Positions 27,204 to 36,045 of a stretch of DNA of 48,851 nucleotides are shown piece by piece. How positions within the stretch are numbered: the first letter of the stretch is position 1; the number at the start of each line of letters is the position of its first letter. The position numbers and the translations under genes were made by a program. The notes below the pieces were generated by a model that saw only the letters and a list, made by a program, of their open reading frames with translations, had not been told where the DNA came from and did no database searches. Origin of the DNA: an uncultured Spartobacteria bacterium (lineage in GTDB: Bacteria; Verrucomicrobiota; Verrucomicrobiia; Chthoniobacterales; UBA6821); the NCBI GenBank assembly GCA_903847935.1, contig CAINEX010000050.1:1-48851 (forward strand). The letters run 5' to 3'.

Positions 27204-27950
27204 ATGAATCCACTTAAAATTGTTATTTACGGATCTAAAGGAAGAATGGGTCAGGCTTTGATTGACCTAGCTAAGGAAAATCCAGAATTAGATCTCATCG
27301 GCACGATTGATACCGGAGAGTCACTTGATCCGATTGCCGGTTGTGATGCCGTTATTGACTTCACCCATGCCGATGCGACCCTCCCGGCGCTCAAGAAATG
27401 CATCGAATTAGGTAAGATTATTGTGATTGGAACAACAGGTCATTCAAATGATGTTCGTCAAGCGATCACCGAGGCTTCAACTAAGATCCCTGTCATCTTC
27501 TCGCCGAATTACAGCGTCGGTGTGAATACCCTCTTCTGGCTCACCAAGAAGGCAGCGGAAATCCTTGGTCCCGATTACGATGCCGAAGTGATCGAGGTTC
27601 ACCATCGACTCAAGAAAGACGCCCCCAGCGGCACAGCACGACGCCTTGTTGAGGTCTTGGATGATACTTATGGTCTTGATTACGACAAGGATACACGCCA
27701 TGGACGTGTCGGCATGACAGGCGAACGTACCAAATCAGAGGTCGGCGTCCACGCCGTTCGCGCTGGAGATGTTGTTGGAGATCACACAGTGATGTTAGCC
27801 GCACCCGGCGATCGTTTGGAACTCATTCACAGAGCTGCAAGCCGTGAGACCTTTGCCAGAGGCGCCCTTCGAGCCGCACTCTGGGCCCGTGATGCTAAGA
27901 ATAACCAATCGGGCCTGTACGATATGCAGGATGTGCTGGGCCTACGTTAA
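27204..27950 (+). CDS. dapB: 4-hydroxy-tetrahydrodipicolinate reductase
   Basis: NAD(P)H-dependent reductase, the next step after DapA. The nucleotide-binding loop is GSKGRMG (residues 10-16). The catalytic and substrate-binding motif is EVHHRLKKDAPSGTA with H133/H134 and K138. The 248-aa length is at the short end of the family. The first 100 bases are AT-richer than the rest of the gene. folK begins 20 bases later on the same strand. Confidence 0.95.
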   Translation: MNPLKIVIYGSKGRMGQALIDLAKENPELDLIGTIDTGESLDPIAGCDAVIDFTHADATLPALKKCIELGKIIVIGTTGHSNDVRQAITEASTKIPVIFSPNYSVGVNTLFWLTKKAAEILGPDYDAEVIEVHHRLKKDAPSGTARRLVEVLDDTYGLDYDKDTRHGRVGMTGERTKSEVGVHAVRAGDVVGDHTVMLAAPGDRLELIHRAASRETFARGALRAALWARDAKNNQSGLYDMQDVLGLR

Positions 27951-27970
27951 TCCATATTGCTGCTACAATC

Positions 27971-28438
27971 ATGCGTGCCGGCATTGCCCTTGGCTCCAAC
28001 CTTGGCGAGAGAAGTGCGATTTTAACAGAAGCAATCGGCCATCTCAGGGAATTTCATGAACATGGGGAGTTCCTCCTCTCCAACCTGCACGAGACGGAAC
28101 CGATGGATTGCCCATCTGGGAGCCCCCTCTTTCTGAATGGCGTAGTGGAGTTAGAAACTTCATTACCCCCCTTGGAGTTACTACATCAATTACAATCTTT
28201 GGAGATCGCTGCAGGAAGACCGAGGAATCATGGAATCAATCAACCCCGGCACCTAGACCTAGACCTCCTTTATTATGACAGAATGACGCTATGTCTTCCC
28301 GAGTTAATACTCCCCCACCCCCGCATCGCGGAGCGTTCTTTTGTGCTGATTCCACTGGCGGAAGTTCGTCCAGACTTACAGCTTCCCGGCTGGGATCGGA
28401 GATGTTCTGAATATTTATTATATATTCATAATAAATAG
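27971..28438 (+). CDS. folK: Hydroxymethyl-dihydropterin pyrophosphokinase
   Basis: Transfers pyrophosphate from ATP to 6-hydroxymethyl-7,8-dihydropterin in folate synthesis. ALGSNLG near the start and RPRNHGINQPRHLDLDLL in the middle, with the two magnesium-binding aspartates D96 and D98, are diagnostic. At 155 aa it is typical. The last nine codons are very AT-rich and lie inside a 10-base inverted repeat. There is no folP or folB nearby; panB follows after 27 bases. Confidence 0.93.
   Translation: MRAGIALGSNLGERSAILTEAIGHLREFHEHGEFLLSNLHETEPMDCPSGSPLFLNGVVELETSLPPLELLHQLQSLEIAAGRPRNHGINQPRHLDLDLLYYDRMTLCLPELILPHPRIAERSFVLIPLAEVRPDLQLPGWDRRCSEYLLYIHNK
28412..28437. repeat. AT-only-arm inverted repeat at the folK end
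   Basis: TATTTATTAT (28412-28421) and ATAATAAATA (28428-28437) are perfect reverse complements around a 6-base spacer. They lie across the last folK codons and stop, 28 bases before panB. TTTT follows within 2 bases, so it could act as a weak attenuator, but the AT-only stem would be unstable; an operator is the alternative. Confidence 0.5.
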
Positions 28439-28465
28439 TTTTATCTAATTGATAATGTATTAATA

Positions 28466-29224
28466 ATGAATCTTAAAGAAAAATTCATTTCTGCCAAAAA
28501 ACAAGGGTATCGTCAGTCCTGGTTAACGGCTTACGACTACCCTTCGGCACGTCTTCTGGACGAGTCCGGGATCGATCTTATTCTCGTGGGTGATTCACTA
28601 GGCATGGTTGTTTTGGGTCAAAAGGACACTATTGAGGTCACCCTCCCCGAGATCATCCACCACTTGAAGGCAGTCCGTCGCGGTGTCACGAGAGCCCCCG
28701 TTGCCGCCGATCTCTCTTTCGGTACTTATGCCACTCCCGAACAAGCACTTGTCAGTTCCATTCAATTGATTGAAGCCGGTGCTGATGCCGTGAAGCTGGA
28801 GGGAGCACTTCCCAACCAAGTCTCCCTCCTCACCTCAAAAGGAATTGAAGTAATCGGTCATCTCGGTATGCTCCCGCAGCAAGTGAGGGAAGAGGGCGGA
28901 TATCATCGCAAGGGAAAAACCGAGTCTGAAGCAGAGTCCCTGATTCAATCCGCCCTTGAACTTCAGTCCGCCGGCTGTTGCGCCCTTGTCCTGGAACTGG
29001 TCGAAGAATCTCTCTCAAAAGATATTAGGAGTAAGTTGGACATCCCAACGATCGGGATCGGTAGCGGTGAGTGCTGTGATGGCCAGATTTTGGTCACCTC
29101 CGATCTCCTTGGACTCCAACCCTGGTTCCGTCCCTCCTTTGTAAAGCCCAAGGCTGATCTTGCCACCCCCTTTCGCAACGCAGTGAAAGAGTTTATTTCG
29201 GAAGTACAGGCACTTTCCCTATGA
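28466..29224 (+). CDS. panB: 3-methyl-2-oxobutanoate hydroxymethyltransferase
   Basis: Makes ketopantoate from ketoisovalerate and methylene-tetrahydrofolate, the first step toward pantothenate and coenzyme A. LVGDSLGMVVLG carries the metal-binding Asp (D43), and ADLSFGTY, GHLGMLPQ and IGIGSG are the other family motifs. At 252 aa it is slightly shorter than E. coli PanB (264). Its ketoisovalerate substrate is the product of IlvD, also in this window. The first 50 bases and the upstream gap are AT-rich. The stop overlaps the start of the cation efflux gene by 4 bases. Confidence 0.96.
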   Translation: MNLKEKFISAKKQGYRQSWLTAYDYPSARLLDESGIDLILVGDSLGMVVLGQKDTIEVTLPEIIHHLKAVRRGVTRAPVAADLSFGTYATPEQALVSSIQLIEAGADAVKLEGALPNQVSLLTSKGIEVIGHLGMLPQQVREEGGYHRKGKTESEAESLIQSALELQSAGCCALVLELVEESLSKDIRSKLDIPTIGIGSGECCDGQILVTSDLLGLQPWFRPSFVKPKADLATPFRNAVKEFISEVQALSL

Positions 29225-30123
29225 ACGGGGACGTTCAAGCCAGAGCGGCCGCCGGTAGAAGCGTTATCGCCGCAGGGGTTATCCTCAATCTTCTCTTATC
29301 TGCGGCAAAGATAGCGGGGGGGCTCATCGGTCGCTCTAATGCCCTGATTGCCGACGGGATAGAGTCCCTTCTGGATCTCTTTAGCTCTCTTCTCATCTGG
29401 GGAGCCTTGAAATACGCCGCCAAGCCCCCGGATGAGGATCACCCCTATGGTCATGGCAAGGCCGAGTCACTGGCCTCTCTGATTGGAGCCTTCGTTTTGG
29501 CAATTGCCGGGGCCCTCATTGCCCATAACAGCGTTTTCCAACTGGTTGCGTCTGCGCATGGTGCTCCAGTCCACCTTCCCTCCCCCTGGACCCTTCTTAT
29601 TCTGATCGGAGTGATCGCTATCAAGGAGGCACTCTACCAGTTCATGGCACGTCGAGCACGGAGGATCGGGAGCAATGCCCTTCTGGCGGATGCCTGGCAC
29701 CACCGATCCGATGCCATCACCTCAATTACCGCCTTTATCGGCATCTCAATCAGTCTCTTGGGGGGACGTGGTTATGAGGTGGCCGATGACTGGGCAGCCC
29801 TCTTTGCCTGCGTGGTGATCTTTTATAGCTCCTACAACATGCTGAAGCTCTCACTCGGTGACATGATGGACGCCCGCGTTTCACCGGATGCCGAGAAAAC
29901 AGTCATGGACATCACCTGCGCTGTCCCGGGTGTCATCAGTGCTGAGAAGTGTCGTGTCCGAAAAAGCGGTCTCTCCTACATTGCAGACCTTCATATCCGT
30001 GTCGGCGGCGACATCACTGTCCGCCAAGGGCATTATATTTCCCACCAAGTAAAGGATCTCTTGATGGCCTCCGCGTTACCTCTCGAGGATGTGACGGTTC
30101 ATGTCGAACCTGAAGAAGGGTAA
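29221..30123 (+). CDS. Cation diffusion facilitator family transporter
   Basis: Inner-membrane metal/proton antiporter. The metal site has an acidic cluster in helix 2, ADGIESLLD (D45, E48, D52), and HxxxD in helix 5, DAWHHRSDA (H160, D164). The histidine found in helix 2 of many zinc members is a glutamate here, so the metal (Zn, Fe or Mn) cannot be assigned. The C-terminal cytoplasmic domain (about 215-300) ends with the HVEPEE metal-binding stretch. It has 300 aa with five to six helices. ATG overlaps the panB stop (ATGA), so translation is coupled, though a functional link to pantothenate is not obvious. Confidence 0.9.
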   Translation: MNGDVQARAAAGRSVIAAGVILNLLLSAAKIAGGLIGRSNALIADGIESLLDLFSSLLIWGALKYAAKPPDEDHPYGHGKAESLASLIGAFVLAIAGALIAHNSVFQLVASAHGAPVHLPSPWTLLILIGVIAIKEALYQFMARRARRIGSNALLADAWHHRSDAITSITAFIGISISLLGGRGYEVADDWAALFACVVIFYSSYNMLKLSLGDMMDARVSPDAEKTVMDITCAVPGVISAEKCRVRKSGLSYIADLHIRVGGDITVRQGHYISHQVKDLLMASALPLEDVTVHVEPEEG

Positions 30124-30179
30124 TCGGGAGAGCCTGATCCTTTGAGTTGCTGCAGCTTTTGTCTACTGTGGTAGTAAGA

Positions 30180-30980
30180 CTACTTCACAGGATTGGAAAG
30201 GATCCCTACGTTCTCAATCTCGATCTCCACACGGTCTCCCCGCTGGAGCCAGCGCGGTGGAGTACGACCCACACCAACTCCGGAGGGAGTGCCGGACAGG
30301 ATGATGGTACCCACCGGCAGGGTCGTGTCGCCACTCAGAAACTCGATCAGCGCAGAGACATCGAAAATCATGTCTGCCGTATTTGAATCCTGAAGAATCT
30401 CGCCATTCACACGCGTCGTGATACGGAGTCTGTTGGGATCGGGAATTTCGTCCGAGGTGACAAGCCAGGGTCCCATCGGAGCAAAGGTGTCGAAGGATTT
30501 ACCCCGGCACCACTGGGACCCACCCCAGTCTTTCTGCCAGTCGCGGGCACTGACATCATTCGCCACGGTGTATCCCAGGACATGGTCGAGGGCATTCTCG
30601 CGGGTAGCATTGCGACAGGACTTTCCGATCACGATGGCAAGCTCTCCCTCATAGTCGACCTGAGTGGAAACGTGGTGCCTGGGGATTGAAATTGATGATC
30701 CAGGATCTAGGAGTGCGGAGGGATTCTTAAAAAAAAGGATTGGGAACCTTGGGATCTTCGCATTCATCTCCTCGGCATGCTTCCGGTAGTTCAGTCCAAT
30801 GCAGAGAATCGCCGCTGGTACCATTGGAGCGAGCAGAGTGAAGCAGGTGACAAGAAGTCCCGTCCCCCTGACCCCCTCAAAGGGGTCTCCAGAGAGAATC
30901 TCCATGCAGGAGCCCTGCTCATTCATTGGTCGAGCATAATGAATCTCACCATCTCCAAGACGAACACGCGCAATTTTCAT
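30180..30980 (-). CDS. Fumarylacetoacetate hydrolase family protein
   Basis: Metal-dependent C-C bond hydrolase, decarboxylase or isomerase of the FAH superfamily. The metal ligands are in DYEGELA (E111, E113) and NDVSARD (D142), with GLNYRKHAEE and GTPSGVGVGR completing the family pattern. The length of 266 aa fits. Substrate is unknown: the family acts on fumarylpyruvate, acylpyruvates, 2-hydroxyhepta-2,4-dienedioate and others, and no aromatic degradation genes are nearby. It is last in the long minus-strand series, 85 bases downstream of the methyltransferase gene. Confidence 0.9.
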   Translation of the reverse strand: MKIARVRLGDGEIHYARPMNEQGSCMEILSGDPFEGVRGTGLLVTCFTLLAPMVPAAILCIGLNYRKHAEEMNAKIPRFPILFFKNPSALLDPGSSISIPRHHVSTQVDYEGELAIVIGKSCRNATRENALDHVLGYTVANDVSARDWQKDWGGSQWCRGKSFDTFAPMGPWLVTSDEIPDPNRLRITTRVNGEILQDSNTADMIFDVSALIEFLSGDTTLPVGTIILSGTPSGVGVGRTPPRWLQRGDRVEIEIENVGILSNPVK

Positions 30981-31065
30981 TATGTAAAAATTACATGCTA
31001 TAGGGCTGAATCAAAAGTTTTCCCGAATCTGTGCAAACGCTCCACGAATTCTAGCCAACAGACAC

Positions 31066-31686
31066 TTAAAGCCCGATCCGCTCCATCTCCATGGCTCGAT
31101 CTTGCCCTTTGGGTCCAAGGTAACAATGGGATCCCACGGAGAGGAATCCGTGGTTCCTAAGCAACTTGTGATGCCAGGAAGCGCTCCGAAGTCCCTTCTT
31201 GGGGAAGTCACCGATCACACTATCCTGATCGGTATAAAGCTCCAGAAAGGCGACCCCGGCTGTGCGGGGTGCCAGCGAAATCAACCCCTGCTCCAACTCA
31301 CCGATCGGGAGATAGAAGAGGGTGTCACTGCAGATGATAAGATCGTACTGATCGGCAAGCCCGATTACTTCCAACGTAGCGAAGGATCCTAGGTGAATGT
31401 TCCGTTTTCTCCCGAATCGTTCAACAGCGTAATTGCTGGCATCAACTCCCGTGTAGCGGATGCGAGGTCGTAGCGATCTCAGGGCCGACAGCCAATTCCC
31501 TTCACCACACCCAACATCCAGCACGGTGCGAACTGGACGCTCCAGATAGTACTCGGAGACGGAAAGTGCCAAGGCGGCTTTCCTTCGGATTCCTGCACAC
31601 GATTTCACCCGGGTCATGGGATTTCGATACCACCGGTCAAAGTAAGCACGATTGTAGCGATTACCCTCAATGGGATTATTTTTCAT
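31066..31686 (-). CDS. Class I SAM-dependent methyltransferase
   Basis: A 206-aa protein with the SAM-binding loop DVGCGEGN at residues 57-64, GVDAS about 20 residues later as motif II, and DLIICSDTLFYLP as motif III. The N-terminal 50 residues (YNRAYFDRWYRNPMTRV and on) form the substrate-side cap often seen in small-molecule methyltransferases. The substrate cannot be inferred. It lies 72 bases downstream of ppnP on the same strand. Confidence 0.85.
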   Translation of the reverse strand: MKNNPIEGNRYNRAYFDRWYRNPMTRVKSCAGIRRKAALALSVSEYYLERPVRTVLDVGCGEGNWLSALRSLRPRIRYTGVDASNYAVERFGRKRNIHLGSFATLEVIGLADQYDLIICSDTLFYLPIGELEQGLISLAPRTAGVAFLELYTDQDSVIGDFPKKGLRSASWHHKLLRNHGFLSVGSHCYLGPKGQDRAMEMERIGL

Positions 31687-31758
31687 CAGATAATCCGAGA
31701 AAGATTAACTGCGGATGAACTAATCAAAGCCTGATCGCCCACTCCATCTCAACCTCGA

Positions 31759-32091
31759 TTAGAATTTGGATTCTGAGGATTCGAGAAAAGAACAGATATA
31801 GTGGCAAGGCTCCGTAGTCACCGTAATGGTGAATCCGGAGTTCGCGGGCACCTCGAAGGCCTGATCAGCCGAGTACGCATCGGATTTATCCGATCCATCC
31901 AACACGACTCCGCACCCACCCGCGACAATCTCCATCCTCTCGGCTTTTTGTGTGCCGAAGTGGTAACTCCCCGGAAGAATGACTCCGACGGTCTTGTGCT
32001 CAGCGTCCGCCGTGATGACGGTGTGTGAGATGACGCGTCCATCAAAATAGACGTTGGCCTTGGCGTGAACGGTGACGTTGTTGAATTCCAT
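31759..32091 (-). CDS. ppnP: Pyrimidine/purine nucleoside phosphorylase PpnP
   Basis: Small cupin-fold phosphorylase (formerly DUF1255) that splits several nucleosides into base and ribose-1-phosphate. It begins MEFNNVTVHAKANVYFDGRV, and carries VGVILPGSYHFGT and EVPANSGFTI, matching the family. An in-frame TTG two codons upstream is possible, but the ATG at 32091 is the family start. At 110 aa the length is slightly above E. coli PpnP. It follows the chalcone-isomerase-like gene by 89 bases on the same strand. Confidence 0.93.
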   Translation of the reverse strand: MEFNNVTVHAKANVYFDGRVISHTVITADAEHKTVGVILPGSYHFGTQKAERMEIVAGGCGVVLDGSDKSDAYSADQAFEVPANSGFTITVTTEPCHYICSFLESSESKF

Positions 32092-32180
32092 AAACAAGAT
32101 CTTGTTTTACCAGCCTGAGACAGAAAGGAAAAGGGGTAAGGGCAAGGATCCCCGTTAGTTTTAGGAACCCAAGTATCCGC

Positions 32181-32774
32181 TCACCTTCCCGCCGTGATCG
32201 TATCCCTACCCAAAAGAGCCTTCTGTAGATCAGTGGCGACAGGCTTCGACCCGAACCAGAGACTCAGAAAAGCTTTTTGAAAATCACGGCCCTGAATACT
32301 CCCTTTCTTCACCCCTTGGTCAATCACAATGGTGTTGGTACCGACAAATTGGACCTGTTCAACACCCATATTCTGAAGAGGTCCGAAGAATCCAATAAAA
32401 GCGTTCCGGTCGCGCTCAAACCCGGAATAGGTATAACTGACGCTCTGCTCAAACTGAGAACTCCAAGCCTTGGTCACATCCCCCTGACCAACGGCACGCA
32501 GGAAAGTGAAATCAAACTCCATCGGGGCACTCCCCTCAAGGGCAGCAGAGGGTGTTCGGATCATGAAGGGGGTGTAGAGGGAAGCAACGTAGATCTTGAT
32601 AGGAACCATCAGGAGGGTGAAAGTTCTGATACCTGCACCGTTCAATTGAAGCGTCTCTCCTCCGAGCTGAGTTGTCGGCGGAATATTGACCCCCTGTATC
32701 TCAAGTGCCCTCAGATTTCTAACGATTGATAGGCAAAGAAGGATTAGCAAGGGAGGAAAAAGAAACCTCTTCAT
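32181..32774 (-). CDS. Chalcone isomerase-like exported protein
   Basis: A 197-aa protein with a signal peptide (about 1-23), then the domain of bacterial chalcone-isomerase-like proteins: GETLQLNGAGIRTFTLLMVPIK at its start, IYVASLYTP, FTFLRAVGQGD and SLWFGSKPV near the end. Bacterial members of this family are not thought to make flavonoids; a role in fatty acid binding or no catalysis at all has been suggested. It is 39 bases downstream of the DUF1844 gene in the long minus-strand series. Confidence 0.82.
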   Translation of the reverse strand: MKRFLFPPLLILLCLSIVRNLRALEIQGVNIPPTTQLGGETLQLNGAGIRTFTLLMVPIKIYVASLYTPFMIRTPSAALEGSAPMEFDFTFLRAVGQGDVTKAWSSQFEQSVSYTYSGFERDRNAFIGFFGPLQNMGVEQVQFVGTNTIVIDQGVKKGSIQGRDFQKAFLSLWFGSKPVATDLQKALLGRDTITAGR

Positions 32775-32813
32775 TGATCTTGATCACTACCGATTGGCAT
32801 CAATATTCCTAAC

Positions 32814-33278
32814 TTAGGAACCGTAGCTCTTGGTGAACCTCTTCTTTCCATCCTCCTCTCCCGATGAATTCGAGGAGTCAGATGCTCTCACAATGGAAGA
32901 TTCGTCCGGCATAGATGGGGGAGAGGAAGGTGCATCGTGACCGTGATCCCCGTGATCACAGTTCTCGTCATGCTCATGCCCGCCTGTTTCCCCGGCGCGA
33001 CCGGAAGCAACCTGGACAAAGGCCATCTGAAGTTCGGTAAGGACGCTAGTTAGGATCTTTTCCTCATCCTTGGTCAGATTGCCCCGTGTCTTCTCCTTGA
33101 TGATCTCAAGGTGATCGATGAACATCTTGGCCGCATCAAGATTCACCTCGGCCTTGCCGCTGGAAGGATGAACCATCTGGCCGAGACACAGGGCTGCTTG
33201 CTGGGCATTCATCATGACAAGTTCGATGAAGCGCTGGGTGATGTCTGCGGCGTTGGTGGATTGTTGGATTTCGGCCAT
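32814..33278 (-). CDS. DUF1844 protein with His/Asp-rich segment
   Basis: A 154-aa cytoplasmic protein. The first 90 residues are the helical DUF1844 domain (FIELVMMNAQQAALCLGQM, then LDAAKMFIDHLEIIKEKT and LTKDEEKILTSVLTELQMAF). From about residue 97 follows a segment of HEHDENCDHGDHGHD type with six His and a Cys, able to bind a metal, and then a Ser-rich disordered tail. DUF1844 is usually found without such a segment, as far as I recall. Function unknown. It is located between the M16 peptidase and chalcone-like genes. Confidence 0.85.
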   Translation of the reverse strand: MAEIQQSTNAADITQRFIELVMMNAQQAALCLGQMVHPSSGKAEVNLDAAKMFIDHLEIIKEKTRGNLTKDEEKILTSVLTELQMAFVQVASGRAGETGGHEHDENCDHGDHGHDAPSSPPSMPDESSIVRASDSSNSSGEEDGKKRFTKSYGS

Positions 33279-33327
33279 GGGATTTCGAGGTATGGGTTCT
33301 AGTCAGTTGGTGATGGGATAGTGGTAA

Positions 33328-36045
33328 TCAGGGAGCTTTTGAAGGATCGTGGAGTGGTTCTGCAGTCTTGGAAGCAGGAGGACCGACCACAACCTCAACG
33401 CTTTTTGCATCGCGGAAATATTTATTGGCCACGCGTTTGGTGTCTTCAAGGGTTACTTTCTCGATCTCGGCCGTGCGAACCTTGTCGTGATCATAACCGA
33501 GTCCAAGTAATTCGTTGGTGGCGCTGATACCGGCAAGGGCAGCATTGGACTGGTTCCTGATTGCCTCTCCACCGATCAACTTCGCCTTGGCGCGGTCCAA
33601 CTCTTCCTGGGTGAGACCATCGTTGGCTAGCTTATCGATCTCATCGTTAAACTCATGTTTGGCCAGATCGACCTTCTTCGGATCAGTACCCAAGTAGAAG
33701 ACAAAGGCACCCGGTGCCAGTCCCGCGGAGTTGGATGCACCCACGAAGTAGGCAAGTCCGAGCTTTTCCCGAATACGCACGAAGAAGCGTGAATCGAGAT
33801 CGCTCGAGGCCTGCTCGATTAGTTCGAGTGCAGGTCGGTCCTTGGCATCGATGGTCGTGCCTAAAAATCCCTTCATGATGACAGCCTGCTGTTTCTGACG
33901 CACGGCCGAGGCATTGGTTGAGGTGGCTAGGGTTTTGGCAACTGGAGGGGTCCGAAGTGCCAGGTTTCCCTCGGGGAGTGAGCCGAAGTCCTTTTTGGCA
34001 AGTTCAAGAACCTGTTTGGGATCGACATCACCAAAGATCGCAAGGACCCCATTCTTACCCACGACAAGAGTGTCACGATAGGACTTGAGATCATCCGATG
34101 TCAGCTTGGAGACGGTTTCAGGCGATCCCGTCGAGCGCAGGGCGTAGGGGTGATTCCCGTAGAGTTTCGGCTTCAGAAGGTTTCGCGCGGTCGAGGTGAT
34201 CTGATCATCCTCGGCTTTGATAGCCGCGATCTGGGAATCCTTTTCCAGAGAAACTTCTGCATCTGGGAAGGTGGCGTTTTGCAACACGTCTGCGAGAATC
34301 TCCATGCCGAGAGGCACATCATCCTTCATGACATCAACGGCAACAGAGAAGCTATTGTTGCCGGAACTTGCTCCGATCGAGCCGCCGACATGTTCGACGG
34401 ATTCCGCGATCTGCTGGGCAGAACGGGCCTTGGTCCCCTTCACAATCGTGCTCGCGGCAAGTTGAGAAATGCCGTTCTTATCAGGGGTCTCGGAGAGAAG
34501 ACCACCTCGGAAAGCTGCAATAATAGAGACGAGCGGAAGGCGGTTGTCCTCGTGGATGAGAACCCGGAGGCCATTAGGCAGGACTTCTTTTCTAACCTCT
34601 GCCACGACGGGCTTTGACTCTTCCTGCTGGCTAGCACCGGCAGGAGCGATCGGATCAAGTGATGTGACGGTAAGCCCCTCGGGCCTTAGATAGAGGGCTG
34701 CAACGCGTCGCACATCCTCCGGGGTGACCTTTTCAATGGACTCCAAATAACGCTTACCGAACTCTGCATTACCGGTCATCAGCCAACCATTGCCATAGTC
34801 AGATGCACGCCCCCTCATGGTGGTGAGTCCATGATAGTGATCCGAAAGCAATCCCTTCTTTGCCTTAGCCAGCTCTTCCGTTGTCACACCATCTCGGGCA
34901 ACCCTCTCTACCTGAATCATGATTTCTTTCTCGGCTGCATCACGCTTGTCAGGATCAGCAACTGCTCCCACGTAGATTAGTCCCTCTTTCGGAGTCAGGG
35001 TATAGAGGCCTGCACCAATCTGATGGACCAAACCCTTCTTCTCGCGGAGATCAGTATTCAGGATCGAGCTTGTTCCCGCGCCTAACACGGCGGAAAGCAA
35101 TTCCACGGCAGGGGCGTCGGGACTGGTCATGCCGGGTGCGCGCCAGGCAATATTCATACGACTGAGATCGGTGGGAAAGGTGTCCCTCCCGACTTGTTTA
35201 CCAAGCTGAGGGGGCTCCTCGGCAATCGTCACTGGCTCTAAGGCTATCCGCGGGTACTTCTCAAAATAGGCAGCCAATTGATCCCTGATCTCCGAGGCAT
35301 TGACGTCGCCGACCACAACAAAACAGAGGTTATTGGGAACGTACCGACGCTTGTAGTAGTCAAGCACGTCCTGACGGCTCAGCTTGTTGTAAATATCGAG
35401 ATGACCGATGACAGGTTCCTTGAAGGGGCTGACGTGGTAGGCCGTTCGGAAGAGCAGAAGCGAGGCTGTTCTGTCGGGATTGTCATAACCCATGGCAAAC
35501 TCACGCCGGATGACATCCTGTTCCTTGGTGTATTCAGCCTCAGGTAGGGTCGCATTCATCATGGCATCGGCCAGGATATCCACGGCTCTGGAGGCGCCTT
35601 TTGCCGGAACATCAATCCAGTAAACGGTTCGGTCATAGGAGGTGTAGGCGTTGATATAGCCCCCCTGGTCCTGCACTTGGCTGGCAATCACACCAGGCGC
35701 ACGACTCGTCGTTCCCTTGAAAAGCATGTGTTCCAGAATGTGGGAGAGCCCTGCACCGAGGAGTTTCCCTTCATGGATGGATCCGGTGTTGCACCATGCT
35801 TGAACGCTGGCTACGGGAGCACCTTTGTTCTCCTCGACAATGAGTGTCAGGCCGTTGGGGAAAGTGAAGACCTGAGGATTGATGGAAAGTGATGCATGAG
35901 TCTCAGTAGTTTGGGGAACAGAGGGCGCCAACTGCGTTTGCCTGGGGATGTTTGAATCTCCTACCGATTGTTTGGAATCTGCGGCTTGGAGAATTTGGGT
36001 AAGAAGTGTTGCTTGGAGAATCATCAATGTTCGTAATCGGTTCAT
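33328..36045 (-). CDS. M16 family zinc metallopeptidase, double-domain
   Basis: A 905-aa exported protein (signal peptide about 1-21) made of two M16 halves. The N-terminal half is active by motif: HILEH gives H102, E105 and H106, and E182 in IRREF supplies the third zinc ligand 76 residues later, the normal M16 spacing. The second half (from about residue 480, EVLPNGLRVLI) lacks HxxEH, with SQLAAS in its place, so it is the inactive partner that forms the clam-shell cavity. It is likely periplasmic and degrades peptides. It overlaps the Minf_1886 gene by 4 bases (ATGA), so production is coupled. Confidence 0.92.
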   Translation of the reverse strand: MNRLRTLMILQATLLTQILQAADSKQSVGDSNIPRQTQLAPSVPQTTETHASLSINPQVFTFPNGLTLIVEENKGAPVASVQAWCNTGSIHEGKLLGAGLSHILEHMLFKGTTSRAPGVIASQVQDQGGYINAYTSYDRTVYWIDVPAKGASRAVDILADAMMNATLPEAEYTKEQDVIRREFAMGYDNPDRTASLLLFRTAYHVSPFKEPVIGHLDIYNKLSRQDVLDYYKRRYVPNNLCFVVVGDVNASEIRDQLAAYFEKYPRIALEPVTIAEEPPQLGKQVGRDTFPTDLSRMNIAWRAPGMTSPDAPAVELLSAVLGAGTSSILNTDLREKKGLVHQIGAGLYTLTPKEGLIYVGAVADPDKRDAAEKEIMIQVERVARDGVTTEELAKAKKGLLSDHYHGLTTMRGRASDYGNGWLMTGNAEFGKRYLESIEKVTPEDVRRVAALYLRPEGLTVTSLDPIAPAGASQQEESKPVVAEVRKEVLPNGLRVLIHEDNRLPLVSIIAAFRGGLLSETPDKNGISQLAASTIVKGTKARSAQQIAESVEHVGGSIGASSGNNSFSVAVDVMKDDVPLGMEILADVLQNATFPDAEVSLEKDSQIAAIKAEDDQITSTARNLLKPKLYGNHPYALRSTGSPETVSKLTSDDLKSYRDTLVVGKNGVLAIFGDVDPKQVLELAKKDFGSLPEGNLALRTPPVAKTLATSTNASAVRQKQQAVIMKGFLGTTIDAKDRPALELIEQASSDLDSRFFVRIREKLGLAYFVGASNSAGLAPGAFVFYLGTDPKKVDLAKHEFNDEIDKLANDGLTQEELDRAKAKLIGGEAIRNQSNAALAGISATNELLGLGYDHDKVRTAEIEKVTLEDTKRVANKYFRDAKSVEVVVGPPASKTAEPLHDPSKAP

